From the NCBI GenBank assembly GCA_949825025.1, contig OX463778.1, forward strand, positions 3,238,501 to 3,302,500: 64,000 bases of DNA, read 5' to 3'. The notes under the pieces are model-generated. The model did not search any database. It saw only the letters and a program-made list of their open reading frames with translations, and was not told the origin of the DNA. Shown here one piece after another: positions 9,804 through 23,269 of this stretch. The translations under genes were made by a program, and so were the position numbers. This stretch comes from Siphlonurus alternatus. Lineage: Eukaryota > Arthropoda > Insecta > Ephemeroptera > Siphlonuridae. The first letter of the stretch is position 1, and each line of letters begins with the position of its first letter.

Positions 9804-12800
9804 ATGTCGCCCGTAATGTGGGCTTGTTCTTGTTGTCTTCGTTTTAAATTCAGTCCAGAAGAAATAGAACAGCGTTACAAAAGCCAACAAATTGACAGAA
9901 TTTTAGAAAAAGATAAGCACATGTTCCGAAGACAAGTGAAATTGTTATTACTTGGTGCCGGTGAGAGTGGCAAGTCGACCTTCCTCAAGCAAATGCGGAT
10001 CATTCACGGTCAAAAGTTTGAACCTGAAATGATCAAGGAATTTCAACAGCTCATTTATCAAAATATTGTTAAAGGTATGAAAGTTTTGGTAGATGCAAGA
10101 CAGAAGCTAAATATTCAGTGGGAAAATCCAAAAAATTTGCCTTATGGACAGCACATTTTGAGGTATGAGAACTCAACAATTTTGGACACTCGCACATTCC
10201 AAGACTACGCCCCCTCCGCCAAGAGATTGTGGATGGATGCTTCAATTCAATCTGCGTATGAAAGAAGGAGAGAGTTTCAGTTGGTAAGATCAATGAGCCT
10301 TCATGCAGTATATTTATACTAAAATGCTTCAAAATTAATGCTGTATGATACAGTAGTGAACAGTATGCATATACGTACTGTACACTAAACTTGCCTTGTT
10401 GTTTTCCTAAAAAAATAGTAATGAGATAAATAAATTAAATTTGCCAAAACAAAAATAATGTGTATACAGAGTACAGTTAAACAAGCCTTAGATTACGCCT
10501 GAGATCACAGACTAGACGTCGCCAAGGCGTAGTAATCTTAATTTTTTAAAAATGTCCCACAACAAGGTTATTTTAAACTATGGAATTTTTTAAAAATATT
10601 ACATGCTTCTATAATATGTATAACTATTGGAAAAAAGTATAAAAAAGTAAGTTTAATTTGATTTCAAAATCGCGTCGCCACCACTTCGACCACTTTGCAC
10701 CTCTTCCAGACGAAAGCCTGGTGCCAGTAGGGCCGCATGGAGCCGCTGTTGTGACAACACGTCGACACCAAAAATGCTAAAAACTTGAAAAAAAGTGGTG
10801 AAATTAAAAAAAATAGGCACCCTTACGCATTTAAAAGTAACATTCTGGATTTATTATAGCTTCTGGAGGCGTATATAGACGTATATTCCGATCTGTCTTT
10901 TATTTTAAAACGAACGCCTTTTTTCAGCTCAGCTGATCGGTTTAGTTCGATTCGGTTCGATTTAATTAATCGATTTCGAGCTCCTGTGACGTCACAATAA
11001 CAAAAATCATGGCAGCGTGCCTTTTCTGTTCTGGTTTTAAAGTTCGCTAAATTAATGAACATTAAACCATGATGTCAGTACTAATAATAGGTTAAAAGTG
11101 TATTAGATACTTGGGATGGCCGCTAGGCAAGTGGATTGCCGCGCCCACGGCCGTGGCGTTCTCATAAACCGGCAAACTAAACTAGGGATGTGATGTTTTT
11201 TTCTAATCGAGCGCCTATCGTTAAAAAATGAAGATCGTAACGCAAAACGGTACTATTTTCTATTCAAAATGTCTTCCATACGTAAACTAAGGTTTGTGAT
11301 ACTGTATGATATTGTAATTATGCGTGCATATCATACAGTATGCATATCAAATGTGTATGTCATATGCATATACTGTGCTTGCATGAATGCATAATACTGT
11401 ATGCATATGCTTAAACACTGTTGACAATGAGAAGCTTTAACATTGACGACACAATTCTCTCAGCCAATGAAAATCTAGCGCGCGAACTGCGCGCGACGAC
11501 ATGTTCTATCAAGCTTCCTATCCTTTAACCCAGCGGTACCTGGTTTTTAATTTTTTCCGACGGTTCTTATGAAGGACAAGATTAATAATTCATATGAGCC
11601 ACGGGAAAGATCACTTTACACGACATAAAAAATATTCGAGATTTTGTGCAGCATAGGATTTGAATGAAAAAATAAATAAGATTTTTCTCTTAACAAACCT
11701 TATGGAGCGATGTCAGAATGCGGCGCTGCGGCATTTTTACGTTGAAGCTTGTCATTATTAAATACTGTACATTTTTTTCTAACCAGCTTAAAAAGCCTTA
11801 AAAAAGACGATGAAAATCATTCATACTTGACTCAATACAAAAATGTGCTTTTGACTGTTTACATAATATAATGTTTTATTTTCCAGAGTGATTCTGTGCA
11901 GTACTTCTTGGATAATCTGGACAGGATTTCAAGAATAGTAAGTATGCAGTAGCTTTTCCTCTCTTTGATCATTCTTTGATAACAACAAAAATGAAACATG
12001 CAAAGAAACCAAATATCATATTGCAGCCAAGAAACCAATACAGATTTATGCAACCAGGTGTCTTATTACGGGACACTTGAAATGATGAATCGGGGCTGGG
12101 CTACTGAACATCCTATGCAAAAACAATCGGAGACTAACCCTAAAACTAAAAAAAAAATAAGTCCAGATAAAAACAAAAACATTAATATAAAAATTTAAAA
12201 TCTCAATAACTTTCAAAGGCACCCTTTAACTACAGTAATTAAATGTCCAGTAATGTATTCAGTCTTTCAAGCTTTAGATTATGCCTTGAAATTTGCTGGA
12301 AATTATATGATTTCTACTTGTTTACAATTGTGGAAACAACCTGAAAATATTTCATTTCCAAAGTTCAAAGTGTAAACTTTTTTTGTCTAATTGTGCAGGA
12401 GTACCAACCTAGCAACCAGGACATCTTGCATGCACGCAAGGCCACCAAAGGCATCTCTGAATTCGTCATCCCGATCAACAACATTCCCTTCCGGTTCGTG
12501 GACGTGGGAGGTCAACGGTCTCAGCGTCAGAAGTGGTTCCAGTGCTTCGACTCTGTCACCTCCATCTTGTTCCTCGTCTCCTCGTCAGAGTTCGACCAGG
12601 TGCTCGTTGAGGACAGGTGAGACTGCATGCCTTGTTGTCATGTGACTGCCCTTAGCATCAGATCTTTGTGGTGTTTATTCCAGTGAAAAATAAAAATTAC
12701 TTCATAAATTCAATTTCTTAATATCTGCAATCCTCCCTCACCACCAGAATTCTTTAATAAAAATAATTATAAAGCAGGGTCTTTCCACTATTCTTTATAA

Positions 12801-14214
12801 AATGAATTTTGTTTATGTTTCCAGGAAAACCAACCGACTTGAAGAGTCTCGCAACATCTTCGACACAATTGTGAACAACGTGGTGTTCTGTGGAGTGTCG
12901 GTGATTCTGTTCCTCAACAAGACGGACCTACTGGCATCCAAGCTCAACGAGGGGCATTCTGACATCCGGCAGCACTGGCCAACCTTTACTGGCGATCCCT
13001 TCTCTCTTGAACATGTACAGGTAAGCCAAGTACTCAAGCTGTGAAATGTTAACTTGAAACTTTTTTGTTGTATTATAAGAAGGTGATGATCAAAGAAAGG
13101 AGTAGGAGGAAAGAGGCTTGAAGACAGATTGCTCTACAGGTGGGATGGGTCATAATTGATCAGTTTTCACAGTTTTAGTATTGCCCATACAATATAAATG
13201 ATATTGTGACAGGATTTCCATAGATACTCTGTACAGTATTAAAGTTTCATCTTTTGTCAGGCACAATATCATAATTACGATATACAGTTATCACCGGTGT
13301 TGGTTCTAAGGTCAGGCACAACTGTTTAAATAATTACTAAAATTTGTGTAATTGCATGTGTGACAATTATAAAAAAATGCATTTTGCAAATAAATTTTGA
13401 GGAGGAAGTTGTCGTTTGTTTTACTTTAAAGCACAAGTTCTTGTTAAGAAAAAAAAAAACTCCTTCTGGGAGTGGAGAGGGTAGGAGGTAGGGGAGTAAA
13501 AAAAAAAAAACAAAAAAAAAAGGTGAGAGATCAGAGATGTATTTGAATATAATTTTCTGTTGGAAATTTTGCTCTGACAGTCTACTTTTTATGATGCAAA
13601 GTTTATCATATCTTTTGGCACTTGTGTTTTACTGTTCTGAGAACTGTGATATCTGAAGAGCAAAAACGTTACTGCACTCTGAACTCTGATCTGCCCCTCT
13701 CTCAACCTCAAGTGTTACCAACTATATCATAAAGTTGGTCGCGAGCCTAGTGGCAACCGCTTGAACTATCTAGCGAGCGAGACCCCATCGGATGATTTAA
13801 CAAGTTGTAAAATTATGTAAATGTTCTGACAGCAGCCACAGCATAATTTTACAGAATTGACAACACCATAAGTAGTTGTGACGTACTTTCAGACAAGCAT
13901 TAAAATAAAAAAAATAGCATCTCCGTACATTTGCTGTCTGGATTTCAATAATAACAATGTCACAAACCCACATAATGAGGGATAGTAATGCTGCTTCTTT
14001 ACCAATCCTGGAAATCTTTGGTACAGGCTTTGGACATCGCTTTGGTCTATTGAGAAAAAGTAGAGGTGTCCGTCCTGTCTGAGGTTTTCCACGGTTCCCT
14101 CAGTCTCACCTCAGCAAATGCTGGGACGCGTAACAGGCCGTGGCCATCATCCGTTCCCTACCTTATCCCTACCCATTACCCCGCCGCGAGCTGTAAGCTC
14201 TTAGGGGTGTATCC

Positions 14215-14245
<31 letters not shown>

Positions 14246-15277
14246 CTCAAAATCCATTCACCTTACTCCGTTTATCCTAAACCCTGTGTATCTGGCCTCT
14301 ACTCTTTGTCTCTATCTTTAATGAATTGATTGTTAGCAAAGATTTTACTATTGTATATCCCCTTTGTTTCTCACCCCATTCTTTCAACTATCAGGTCTGA
14401 ACAATCTTTGTTGGAATCCATCTTCTATATGAGTCCAGTGAGTTACAATTATTGTGCTGTCATGGTTTGAAATTAGTGAGTTGTGTTACGCAATGTAGTT
14501 TTTTTAGATTAGATATTAAAAGTCTTTTATTAAAACATGTATTTTAGATTAGTTAGTGTTTATGGTTTTACCAGGAGAATGAAAGATCGATAATTTTTTA
14601 TGACATTATTGATTACTGCCCTTGAAATTTATTTTTTGTTTTGTGTTTTGTTAAAGCATGCCAACAATAAAAATAATAATTTTGTCTTAATAGCTGTACT
14701 GTTCTAGTATAATTTATTTAAAATTTTATTTTTCTATGTTCATATTTATATGTGTATATATTTTTTTTTTAATTCTTTTATTAGTTATTGTAATGTTGTG
14801 TTTGAGTTTTGTATGCAATTTTAGTTTGTAAAAAGTGTCAATATAGTTTATGTGAAAATGTGAATTCATTTTTTTTCTCAGAATTAAGCTTGAATAACTC
14901 CAATACAATTCAAATTTGGATGGCCGTGGCAAAAATTTAAATAAACTCACCACTTTAATCAGTTTTTTTTTCTTGTGATTAGATTTAATATGATGGTGAA
15001 AATTGTTATCGCAATGCAAGTTCCACCACTAAGGCCTCTATGAAAATGTACCCCCCCCCCCCCCTCCCTGTCAGTTCATTTGAGTTCCAATGGCTGACTT
15101 GCTGCTCTCCTCCAGGCGTTCCTGCTGAAGATGTTCAAGGAGACAAAGAAGGACCACCGCAAGCCTCTGTTCTACCACTTCACGACTGCTGTGGACACGG
15201 AGAACATCAAGGTGGTGTTCAATGCAGTCAAGGACACCATCCTGCATAAGAACCTCGAGTCACTCATGCTACAGTAG
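9804..15277 (+). CDS. Heterotrimeric G protein alpha subunit, G12/13 class (concertina-like)
   Basis: GTP-binding alpha subunit of the G12/13 class, which acts at the plasma membrane and couples receptors to RhoGEF/Rho signalling. Coding exons are 9804-10283, 11887-11937, 12399-12616, 12825-13020 and 15116-15277; all junctions are GT-AG and the phases agree, giving 368 residues (human G-alpha-13 is 377). Features: cysteines 8, 10 and 11 are likely palmitoylation sites; P-loop GAGESGKST at 51-59; helical-domain match ending RRREFQL; switch I ARKAT with catalytic Arg190 and Mg-binding Thr193; switch II DVGGQ with catalytic Gln216; NKTD at 281-284; TTAVDT at 338-343; C-terminus LMLQ, typical of the class. 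The 17-codon exon 2 and the segment at its junction (SRIEYQPS) are where it differs most from vertebrates. There is no sign of inactivation. Intron 4 holds a SINE. Confidence 0.96.
13380..13800. other. G-alpha intron 4, no gene seen
   Basis: Intronic, with A-runs near 13450 and 13500. A patch at about 13725-13790 (GGTCGCGAGCCTAGTGGCAACC) looks faintly like a tRNA-derived SINE head but lacks a clear B box. Confidence 0.3.
14027..14245 (+). mobile_element. SINE 3' portion in G-alpha intron 4
   Basis: From GGCTTTGGACATCGC to the A-run at 14220-14245 this matches the 3' half of the 5S-SINE at 3685-3882, with about one change in ten bases or fewer. It includes GAGGTTTTCCACGGTTCC and the end motif GAGCTGTAAGCTCTTAGG. 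The 5S head is missing or replaced, so it is 5'-truncated or carries a different head. Confidence 0.8.
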
Positions 15278-17010
15278 CACACAGGTACAGATTTGTTTTG
15301 TTGTTGCCTTGTTGGACGAAGTTATTTGCAGAATCCAGTAATTCGTTCTTGATTATATTGAAGTCTTGAAGAATTATCTCATTATCAATTGGAAATTTTA
15401 AATAATTAACAACTCTTATTATTTTAACATTTAAAAATATCACTCCTTTAAAAAAAAGTCATTGTAGTTTTACTATTATTAACTTACAGATAAATTCAGC
15501 CTAAAAAATTTTTAAATAGGGTAATCTTATTTGAAGTAGGTGAGTCTTCCAGTTATGAAGTGTATACTGGCACTTGCTTGAGCATGGACAACTCTCTTTT
15601 TGAGTGATGTCATAAATTCATCTGCATCAAAGTAAAATTACTTAACTTTAAATATTTCAACTTGATTAAATATTTATTTCCTGTCGTTCGTCTATTTTAT
15701 TTTTGATGCTATTTCAGATGACTCTCTCATGGCCAGCAACAGGGTAACTGCCGCCTATTGAAGCTCCGTCAATCAGTAAGTCAACATCCAAGGAGCCTTC
15801 CAGAAATGTACCGTACCAAAGCCTGTAATATTATATCAAGGGTGTTTTCCCAATTTTTCTCACCAACGTTTGCAGCTGACTTTTTACCGTCACTTTATTC
15901 TTTTAAAAATATTTACTATTTTTTTTAATGTTAATTTTTAATATACTCTTACTCCTAATTCATATAATAATATATCTCAAACAAATTTTAACTTCATTTA
16001 TCAAGTACTATATACGATCAAAGAAAGATGTATTATTATTCAATTTTAAATACTCAGAATTAAATAATAAAATATGTAGTACTACAGTATACTACTATTT
16101 TACGATTTTTACTGTACATATTCTAGTTAAGTTATCGATGTATTTAATTTGTAGACACTGCAGGATATTGTATGTATGATAGTTATTTTTCTTATGTTTG
16201 CAAAACGAGTGATGCAAATCTGGTTCTAAGACTAAAACAGTATAGTAATGAAACGAAACACGGTGAAGTCTATGTGAAATTTTTGTAGCATGCTCCTCTC
16301 ATTGAGATCTTGAAGGAATGGTACCGTCGGTAGCACAGTTGTAACAAGGACAACATTTCTATACGGTTTTGTTGATACTTTTTTAATCGGCAGTCTTGCC
16401 ATTTCAGATTATGAACTCTTTAATTACGTTTGAATTTGTGATGCAGCTTGAGATCAAAATAATTTAGTCCATTTTTCCCTTCTCTCAACATTTTAACTTT
16501 TATTTCTTGAATTTCTTCCTTCACTTTCATTCCAAATTTGCTTGCCTCGATGTAGTATCATCAGTAATTCAAAACATTGTGTCAACGAGTAATGTCAGTA
16601 GTGACAAAAGGGTCAGAATCTCCCTATTCTTTGTGAAGTAGATTTAGAATATAATGTATGGAAAGTGGGTTGTTAAAGGATTTGTATGAAGTGTCTATTG
16701 ATTTGAATTGTATGTGTCTCACTGTCACATATGGCTAGTTAGCTAGGGTGCTGCCTCAATTTTCTTGTATGGCAACAAAAGGGTCGTTTAACTGACATTA
16801 ACAGTGCTAATATTTCATTAACGAAGTCACATAAAATGCAAGTGAGACAAATTATTCAGTTCAAATCTTTAGTTTTCTTCATTTAACATTTTTTTAAATC
16901 ATTGCTTACCTTTTTCTTGCTGACAGATTTAATCCACTTACCGTTTTAATAATTATGTAATGAATGTAAAATAATTGTGTTAGAGCAGCTACAGATTTTG
17001 AAGATGATTC
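15278..17010 (+). other. Probable G-alpha 3'UTR
   Basis: Downstream of the stop the sequence is AT-rich without coding signal. CACACAG followed by GTACAG (about 15281) and TGCTATTTCAG before 15718 could be donor and acceptor of a 3'UTR intron. I cannot place the polyadenylation site with confidence; several AATAAA-like words occur. Confidence 0.35.
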
Positions 17011-17478
17011 TTAAGGTATAACCTGAGAATTTGTCTGTCAAGGTCAAGAGGCGTGGCTACACCTGCAAATCTGACAACACTGTTGCAATAGTAATGCGAA
17101 TAAAAGATTAGGAGGGGGTGGTAACTACAGTCCTTGAGAGCGTTGCCAAGTTTCTTAGGACATATCAGAAACGATCATCGCCACGGTTCGAAATATATGA
17201 AAACAATTCAGAAAAATAGTCCAAAAAATTAGCTTTTAATCCATGTAAAATTCTAAAAAAATTCTCGAGCCGTTTTTGTGCAATGTTGATTGAAAAATTT
17301 AACATTGAAAGGATACAAAATACACATTTGAATAAATTAATTATAATTAAACCAACGGTTAAAAAAATCTAAAATAAATCAGTAGTATTTGGACAATTGT
17401 TGTAAGTCTACCAAATTAATTCCAAGAACATTTGTCGATACGACTTTTTTCGTCCGAATATCTCAGGTTAAGCCTTAA
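17011..17478. mobile_element. TTAA-flanked element with imperfect TIRs
   Basis: TTAA at 17011-17014 and 17475-17478 border ends that read GGTATAACCTGAGAAT and, inverted, GGCTTAACCTGAGATA. The element is 460 bp with no open frame. The TIRs differ from the GGGTAAGATAAC family, so it is a separate element. Confidence 0.5.
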
Positions 17479-17904
17479 GTAAGGACGGGCAGTTATTCAA
17501 CTTCAATCCGAGATTAAAATTAATAGTTACAACTAGAGACTGTTATATTAACATTAGTAGAATAGGTATCCAGGTTGAAATTAGGGCAGTTAACAGAAGG
17601 CTATTGGAGGTTGTCGATGTTGCCTCAATTTAGAAAGTATATATTTACAGTAAGAATAACACCAGCTAAGGATATAAATTGGGAGAATATCATTGGGACT
17701 ACGGCAACTTTAATCAATCAGCATATAAAAAAAAAACACTAAAAAATTAATAACTTGATAACATAATCCTATTAATATTTTTTTTATTTTATCAGGTTAA
17801 TAATCCATTTGTCCTTAATCTTGTGTTGTAAAAATATTTTACTTTAATCAATAGAAAATAATAAGCAATGGCCGCCACTAATGTCATTAATCCTTATATA
17901 ATAA

Positions 17905-17907
<3 letters not shown>

Positions 17908-17993
<86 letters not shown>
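17908..17993. repeat. (AT)n microsatellite
   Basis: About 85 bp of almost uninterrupted AT dinucleotides. Confidence 0.95.
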
Positions 17994-17995
<2 letters not shown>

Positions 17996-18518
17996 AAAAG
18001 AAAAGTGCAGTTGGCACCCCTGAAAAATTTTATCATCAATAGCGTCAATTCATTTTTTATACAATCCATTGATGCTAGCTAATGCCATCTTTTGGGGAGG
18101 AAAATTCTCGGGTGTAAGGAGTTTGCAAAACTTCTTAATTTAAACTCTTTTTTTTTTTTTTTTTTTTTTTTTGTACTCAGTATTAATGATTATAATTTCA
18201 ATTTTGAAGAAAAATTTACTGGCTTATTTATATTGTAAACCCTGGACATACAACCCTTCAAACTCAACTGTACAATGCTCCATGCTCACAAAAAATTTAA
18301 GTATATTCAAAATATTAAGTTTTTTCTTACAACATGTGAGACCGCTAAATTTCATAATAATTGGAGAGGACTGTAATGTGGCCTTACCTTGTTTAATGCA
18401 GCTGGAAAAGAATATGTCAGATTTATAGAATTCCCACTAGACGTGAACACAAATTCATTCTTAAGCAGCAAAATGCTCAAATTGATATTAAATTCTTAAT
18501 TTTTAGTGGGCAAAAATA

Positions 18519-18562
18519 AAAAATAAATAAATAAATAAATAAATAAAATAAAATAAAATAAA
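18519..18562. repeat. (AAAT)n and (AAAAT)n microsatellite
   Basis: Tetranucleotide AAAT units pass into pentanucleotide AAAAT units. Long T-runs lie nearby at about 18150-18172 and 18725-18744. Confidence 0.85.
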
Positions 18563-18961
18563 CAAATTTAAAAAATGGCTGCTAAGTAAACACCTGTTTT
18601 AGGAACTGCATTATCTTTTTATTATTATTATATGTTATTATTGCGGGGCTGTTTGGGATAATGGCACTTCTTTCTTTCTTTTTTTTTTTTAATTGAGCTT
18701 ATTAGACTGACTGCCAGAGCACGTTTTTTTTTTTTTTTTTTTTTAATGGAAGCTCTTTTCTTTTAAAGACGATTTTGGATTTAAATAAAAATTGTGCAAA
18801 TCCAAACCTAATTCGACTTTTCCTGTTGTATTTCACTGCAGTATCTAGTTTTTAAAATATTTCAAAAAATTTCTTATATTAAATTTATAACTCAAATTAA
18901 ATGCAATGCCGACTTTTATTCATCCAGCTAATAATAATATGCTATTAATTGAATTAGAACA

Positions 18962-19300
18962 CAATGGACAACATACATGAAATTTTTAATATTACAAAAA
19001 TGAATAGAGGGTACCAAATTATGCTACTGAGTGAGAATTTTTTCAGATTTTTTTGAAACCCAGAACTATTTTTAAATAATTATTGAAAGTGCGGCCACGC
19101 CCCCTGAAGGCATCAATAGGCGTCTCGGTCCTATCCTTTTTATTGAGGATTCAGGGGTGCCAACTTAACTTACAGAACTTTTAATAATTATTTAAAAATA
19201 GTTCCGGGACTTAAAAAAATCTGAAAAAATTCTGAGTAGCATAATTTGGTGCCCTCTATTCATTTCTGCAATAAAAAAATTTCATGTAGGTTGTCCATTG
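18962..19300. mobile_element. Foldback MITE of the AAAATCTGAAAAAATC family, copy 1
   Basis: The inverted arms start CAATGGACAAC and end GTTGTCCATTG. Each arm contains an A-rich tract, a TGAATAGAGGG block and the conserved CAGATTTTTTTGAAACCC core. The centre is GC-richer (GCGGCCACGCCCCC). The element is 339 bp with no open frame. Relatives lie at 46.8 and 52.7 kb, with a split copy at 31.4 and 38.6 kb. Confidence 0.8.
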
Positions 19301-20703
19301 CTGAATTTTTATATTTTGACAACAACATTTTACATTGTACTGAATTTCTACTTTCTTTGTCATAGCTTTGACATAAAAATTATTGCCATATTTCAAGAAT
19401 GATTCTAAGTATTGATGGTGTCATGAAAGTGTATTTTTTCAAAATGAAAATCACTTTTCATAAGTTGTTCTCTTGGGTATCCAGAATTTGGATACACATT
19501 TCACCACATGACACTATCAATATAGAACACTTGCTCTGTGTGTATTTTCCATCCTAAACTATTATTTTCAGTTTTTCGAACAAAATATTCAAGTTTATTT
19601 TTTTTTTTTAATATTATGATATTTTTTTATTTCTATTATGATTTTATTAAATTTAATGTCCTGCAATCAAATCATTTAGATTGAGTACATCTAAATAGAA
19701 AACCTTGAAAATATTTTTCCTTTGTTCATTTGTAACATATAGGCCATCCAATACAAATGGTTGTTGGGCTTATTCTACTAACTTGGTCTTTTGTCACTGC
19801 TTGTGAGAAAGATCAAGCAACTTCAAGAGTCTTTACTAACTGTATACCCAATATCTCTTTGGTTGATCATTTATTTGCCCATGTGTCTGATAATTATGTA
19901 TTTTCATTAGTCACAAATCCATGTTTATGTTAAACATGCAAATTTGTGTATTGTACAGATAGTTGTAATATTATTAAATTTATTGTGTCATCAGAGAAAT
20001 ATCCTCTGTTTTTAATGTTATATTATTTTTGTTGAACCAGAAGCTGCAATATTCTATAGATCTATGATATTCTTAAGTACATATATTTGTTGTTTAATAA
20101 TTTAGAATCATAATGTGAAAAGAGTTATGAAAATAACTCAATTATTGTGGTAACAAAGTCATATAATGGGGACATCAGTAATAAAATAATCTCGGGTGTA
20201 CATCAAAATTTATTTGTCTTGTTTACTGATGAACTCCAGTTAATATATGCATGTTTTTATTCAAACTTTTAGCCACACTGACTTGAGTCTTTTTCATATA
20301 CTACGGTCACAAACTGGCATGAAATTCTTGTTGTTATAACTTGACAGAAAAATCAAGTTATATATGTTATTATTATTAAGATGCCATATTTGAATAATAA
20401 TTTATGTAGCCTTGTAAAAAAAAATAATGTACTGGTATGTGATAAAAAAAAATGTATTGGCTGCTATGTTACAGTTATGTAAGGTGCAGCTATATTGTTT
20501 CATTAGCATCTTTAAAAAAATTATATATATTGTGAATATCATACACCAATCTATTTTCAAATAATAAGAAAACTTCATTTTAAACTGTTTTGTTATTTTC
20601 TCTATTTTCCTTGTTTGAGATGGCTTAATTGTTACACTTAATAATTGGCCTGTTGAGAAGATATAAGGAATTAATTGAATACATTATTTATTTATAGTCT
20701 CCT
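19301..20703. other. AT-rich non-coding DNA
   Basis: I see no gene or element. Dispersed short A and T runs and scattered AATAAA words would fit a long 3'UTR or intergenic DNA. Confidence 0.4.
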
Positions 20704-21106
20704 TTAAGGGTAAGATAACACGAACAATCGATTGTTGTAGTCCCATTTGATTAACATGTAAACCTTATAGCAACCTCATAATAAATCTGATTTTTTTTTT
20801 TTTTTTTTAGAGAGACAGTTCTTGACACCAAAAAAATATGGAAAAAATTTCAAAACAATCGGACGATCCAATTTTTTAAAATTAATTTCTTAGTTTAGGT
20901 CTCCATGGGAAAGCCCTATACTGAAAATTTAAAAAATTCATTTAAAAAAATTGGATCGTCCAATTGTTTTGAAATTTTGTCCACATTTTTTTGGTGCTAA
21001 GAACTGTCTCTCAAAAAAAAATCAAAATTATTATGAGGTTGCTAAGGTTTACATGTTAATCAAATGGGACTACAACAATCGATTGTTCGTGTTACCTTAC
21101 CCTTAA
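20704..21106. mobile_element. TTAA-flanked foldback MITE, copy B
   Basis: TTAA at 20704-20707 and 21103-21106 flank ends GGGTAAGATAACACGAAC and GTTCGTGTTACCTTACCC. The arms are about 180 bp with a unique centre (GTCTCCATGGGAAAGCCC). It shares only the outermost ~15 bp with copies A and C, so it is a distinct subfamily moved by the same enzyme (inference). Confidence 0.8.
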
Positions 21107-21461
21107 TATAATATTATGAATGATTATTATTTACTTTACAGTCTTTCACTAAGGCATAATTTATGTCATTAACATGAAAATCAAATGCTATATAAAAATC
21201 AATATATAAAATGCATCATGGATTAATTAAAATTACATAAAAATTGGTAATTAATGATTAAAATATATGCTCTAAAAGCACACTTAATAACATAGTGCAA
21301 ATTGCTAGCTAGGCTGATTTTTTAAACTTTTTTTTTTTTTTTTTTACAGAGAGACACAGCTATTATGTATAATTATACTGTACAATATTAATAGGTATAA
21401 AAAATAAGGGCGGAACAAACCGCGAAAACAGGAAGAAAAAAAAGTAAAAATTATTATTATA

Positions 21462-21825
21462 TTAAGGGTAAGATAACGCCACCAATGTTAAAATAAAATC
21501 CCTCACAAAAATTCTGAAAAAAAAAAATAATAATAAAATGTTCTCCTCTACACCCCCTATCAGTAGCTAAAATATCAGGTTTACAAATACGATCTAGTTT
21601 TTGAGTTATGAATTTTTAAAGTTGACTACTTTAACATGGAGAAATGGAATTCACATCTTAAATTAGTCAACTTTAAAAATTCTTAACTCAAAAACTAGAT
21701 CGTATTTGTATACCTGATATTTCAGCTACTGATAGGGGGTGTAGAGGAGAACATTTAAAAAAAAAATCAGAATTTTTGTGTGAGGGATTTTTTTTAACAT
21801 TGCTGGCGTTATCTTATCCTTTTAA
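21462..21825. mobile_element. TTAA-flanked foldback MITE, copy C
   Basis: Same subfamily as copy A: ends GGGTAAGATAACGCCACC and an inverted CTGGCGTTATCTTATCC, with internal CACCCCCTATCAGTAGC and AAAACTAGATCGTATTTG present in both arms. TTAA lies on each side. Slightly more decayed than copy A at the right end. Confidence 0.8.
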
Positions 21826-22379
21826 ATACTTATGGACAATTTTAACAATTATTAGGTAAAAATAATTGTGCCAAGAACCCTCTTTTTCTAAAAACAATAT
21901 CACAATGATTTTTTAAGAAAAATAAGCAAGTCAAGAGCAAAATAAAGAAAATAGTAAATTAACCCAAATAGCAATTAAATTATTGACGAATTATCCAGGT
22001 GCAGTAATTAATTGTTCTCTCATCTAATTTATGAAGATAAAGGCCTTCAAAGTTAGCTTGAAATGTACTTGCACGCGGATCTGTAGATACGGCGGTGATA
22101 GAGCGCACTTTATTAATAAATTGCTAAATACCTTAATAACGTTTATTGCCTCATACCACGTGACTACTGTGGCTGATGCTGCATGTCTAAGTATGGCATG
22201 TCTTATTAACCAGGAACATCGCGAAGGCCTTGAGAACGCTTATTAAATTAAACTCGTGCAGTTAATATAAATATGTATAGAAGCATTGATGATGATAAAA
22301 TAAGGGTATTATGTACGTATTTCTATATTTATTATATAATTTTATATTTTTTTAACAATTATATATTACATGGTATAAT

Positions 22380-22530
22380 CCAGACCCGGATCCATTCAGA
22401 GGGGGGAGGGGTTGTGCCCCCCATCCCCCAAAATTTTGGATTTAACATGGGCAATATATAGTCATTTTCCCCCATATAGCTCCAATTTTTTTTAACATTG
22501 GCCTTATGGAGACGCCCCCCCCCCTTCGAC
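22380..22530. repeat. G/C-run repeat remnant
   Basis: Contains CAGAGGGGGGAGGGG, a CCCCCCATCCCCC tract and, further on, GGAGACGCCCCCCCCCC. The runs face each other in inverted fashion, suggesting a decayed element, but I cannot define its ends. Confidence 0.3.
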
Positions 22531-22680
22531 ATACCCCAGTAGCACAGCAACGTGGTAGCCACGTTGCACAATGGTTGCCAATTGGTTGCCAGGCAACGTG
22601 GCTGCCACGTGGCGGATGTCCCATTCGGAGAACCTGAGGCAACGTGGAGGCGGGCAACGGTTTGGCAACCAATTTGTTTA
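22531..22680. repeat. GTTGCC-rich repeat with CCCCAGTAGCAC end, left copy
   Basis: Starts ACCCCAGTAGCACAGCAACG and is filled with GTTGCC, GGCAACG and CCACGTTG words. An inverted relative ends GTGCTACTGGGGT at about 31203. The class is unknown; the shared terminal motif suggests a TIR. Confidence 0.55.
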
Positions 22681-22684
22681 TGGT

Positions 22685-22795
22685 CAGAAAATAACTAGAA
22701 TCGGTCACCCATCTAACTACTTACCTTAACCTACGTTGCTAAACTTCGGTAATCACTGTTGATCATATACTTTTACCATTACACCGCTTCGTCTT
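22685..22795 (-). mobile_element. Decayed 5S-SINE head
   Basis: On the minus strand the run GATTACCGAAGTTTAGCAAC, then AGTTAGATGGGTGACCG, matches 5S boxes A and C. The prefix (GAAGCGGTGTAATGG) resembles the prefix of the 48.7-kb copy. The 3' core is missing. Confidence 0.65.
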
Positions 22796-22829
22796 TCTTA
22801 ATAAATTGAAGCCAAGTAAAAAAATTGTA

Positions 22830-23055
22830 TAGGAATAGTATGTGAAATAATATGGGATATTGTATGGGCATACCCACACTGTTCTTATACCAAAAGTATG
22901 TGCATAAAGTATGGGGAAAATGACCGATTTTCCTATACTTATGCCTACACTCTTCTCCTACACTTGTGCCTATACTTTTGCACACACCATGGTACTATAA
23001 TGGAACCCATACTTCTGCCCACACCAAATAATGGTATAGGCAAAAGTATGGGTAG
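22830..23055. repeat. TATAC/GTATAGG-rich inverted module, left copy
   Basis: Self-complementary words such as GCCTATACTTTTGC and GGTATAGGCAAAAGTATG alternate with CCCACACC. A related module lies at 30340-30630; both contain a GGGAAAATGACC word. Confidence 0.5.
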
Positions 23056-23269
23056 AAAACTTATTTCCACTATCCTGTACTCTAATTAAATAAAAATTGC
23101 ACAATTATTTTATTTTTATTAATTAAAATTTATTGGTTCATCAAAAAGGTAAAATTAAACAACATATAAACAAAACAGATAACATAGTAAAATTAATCAA
23201 CATAATTCCAATATAGAAATAAAATTGTCAGTAAAAACAAATATTATAATTTATTATATTATGAAGAAA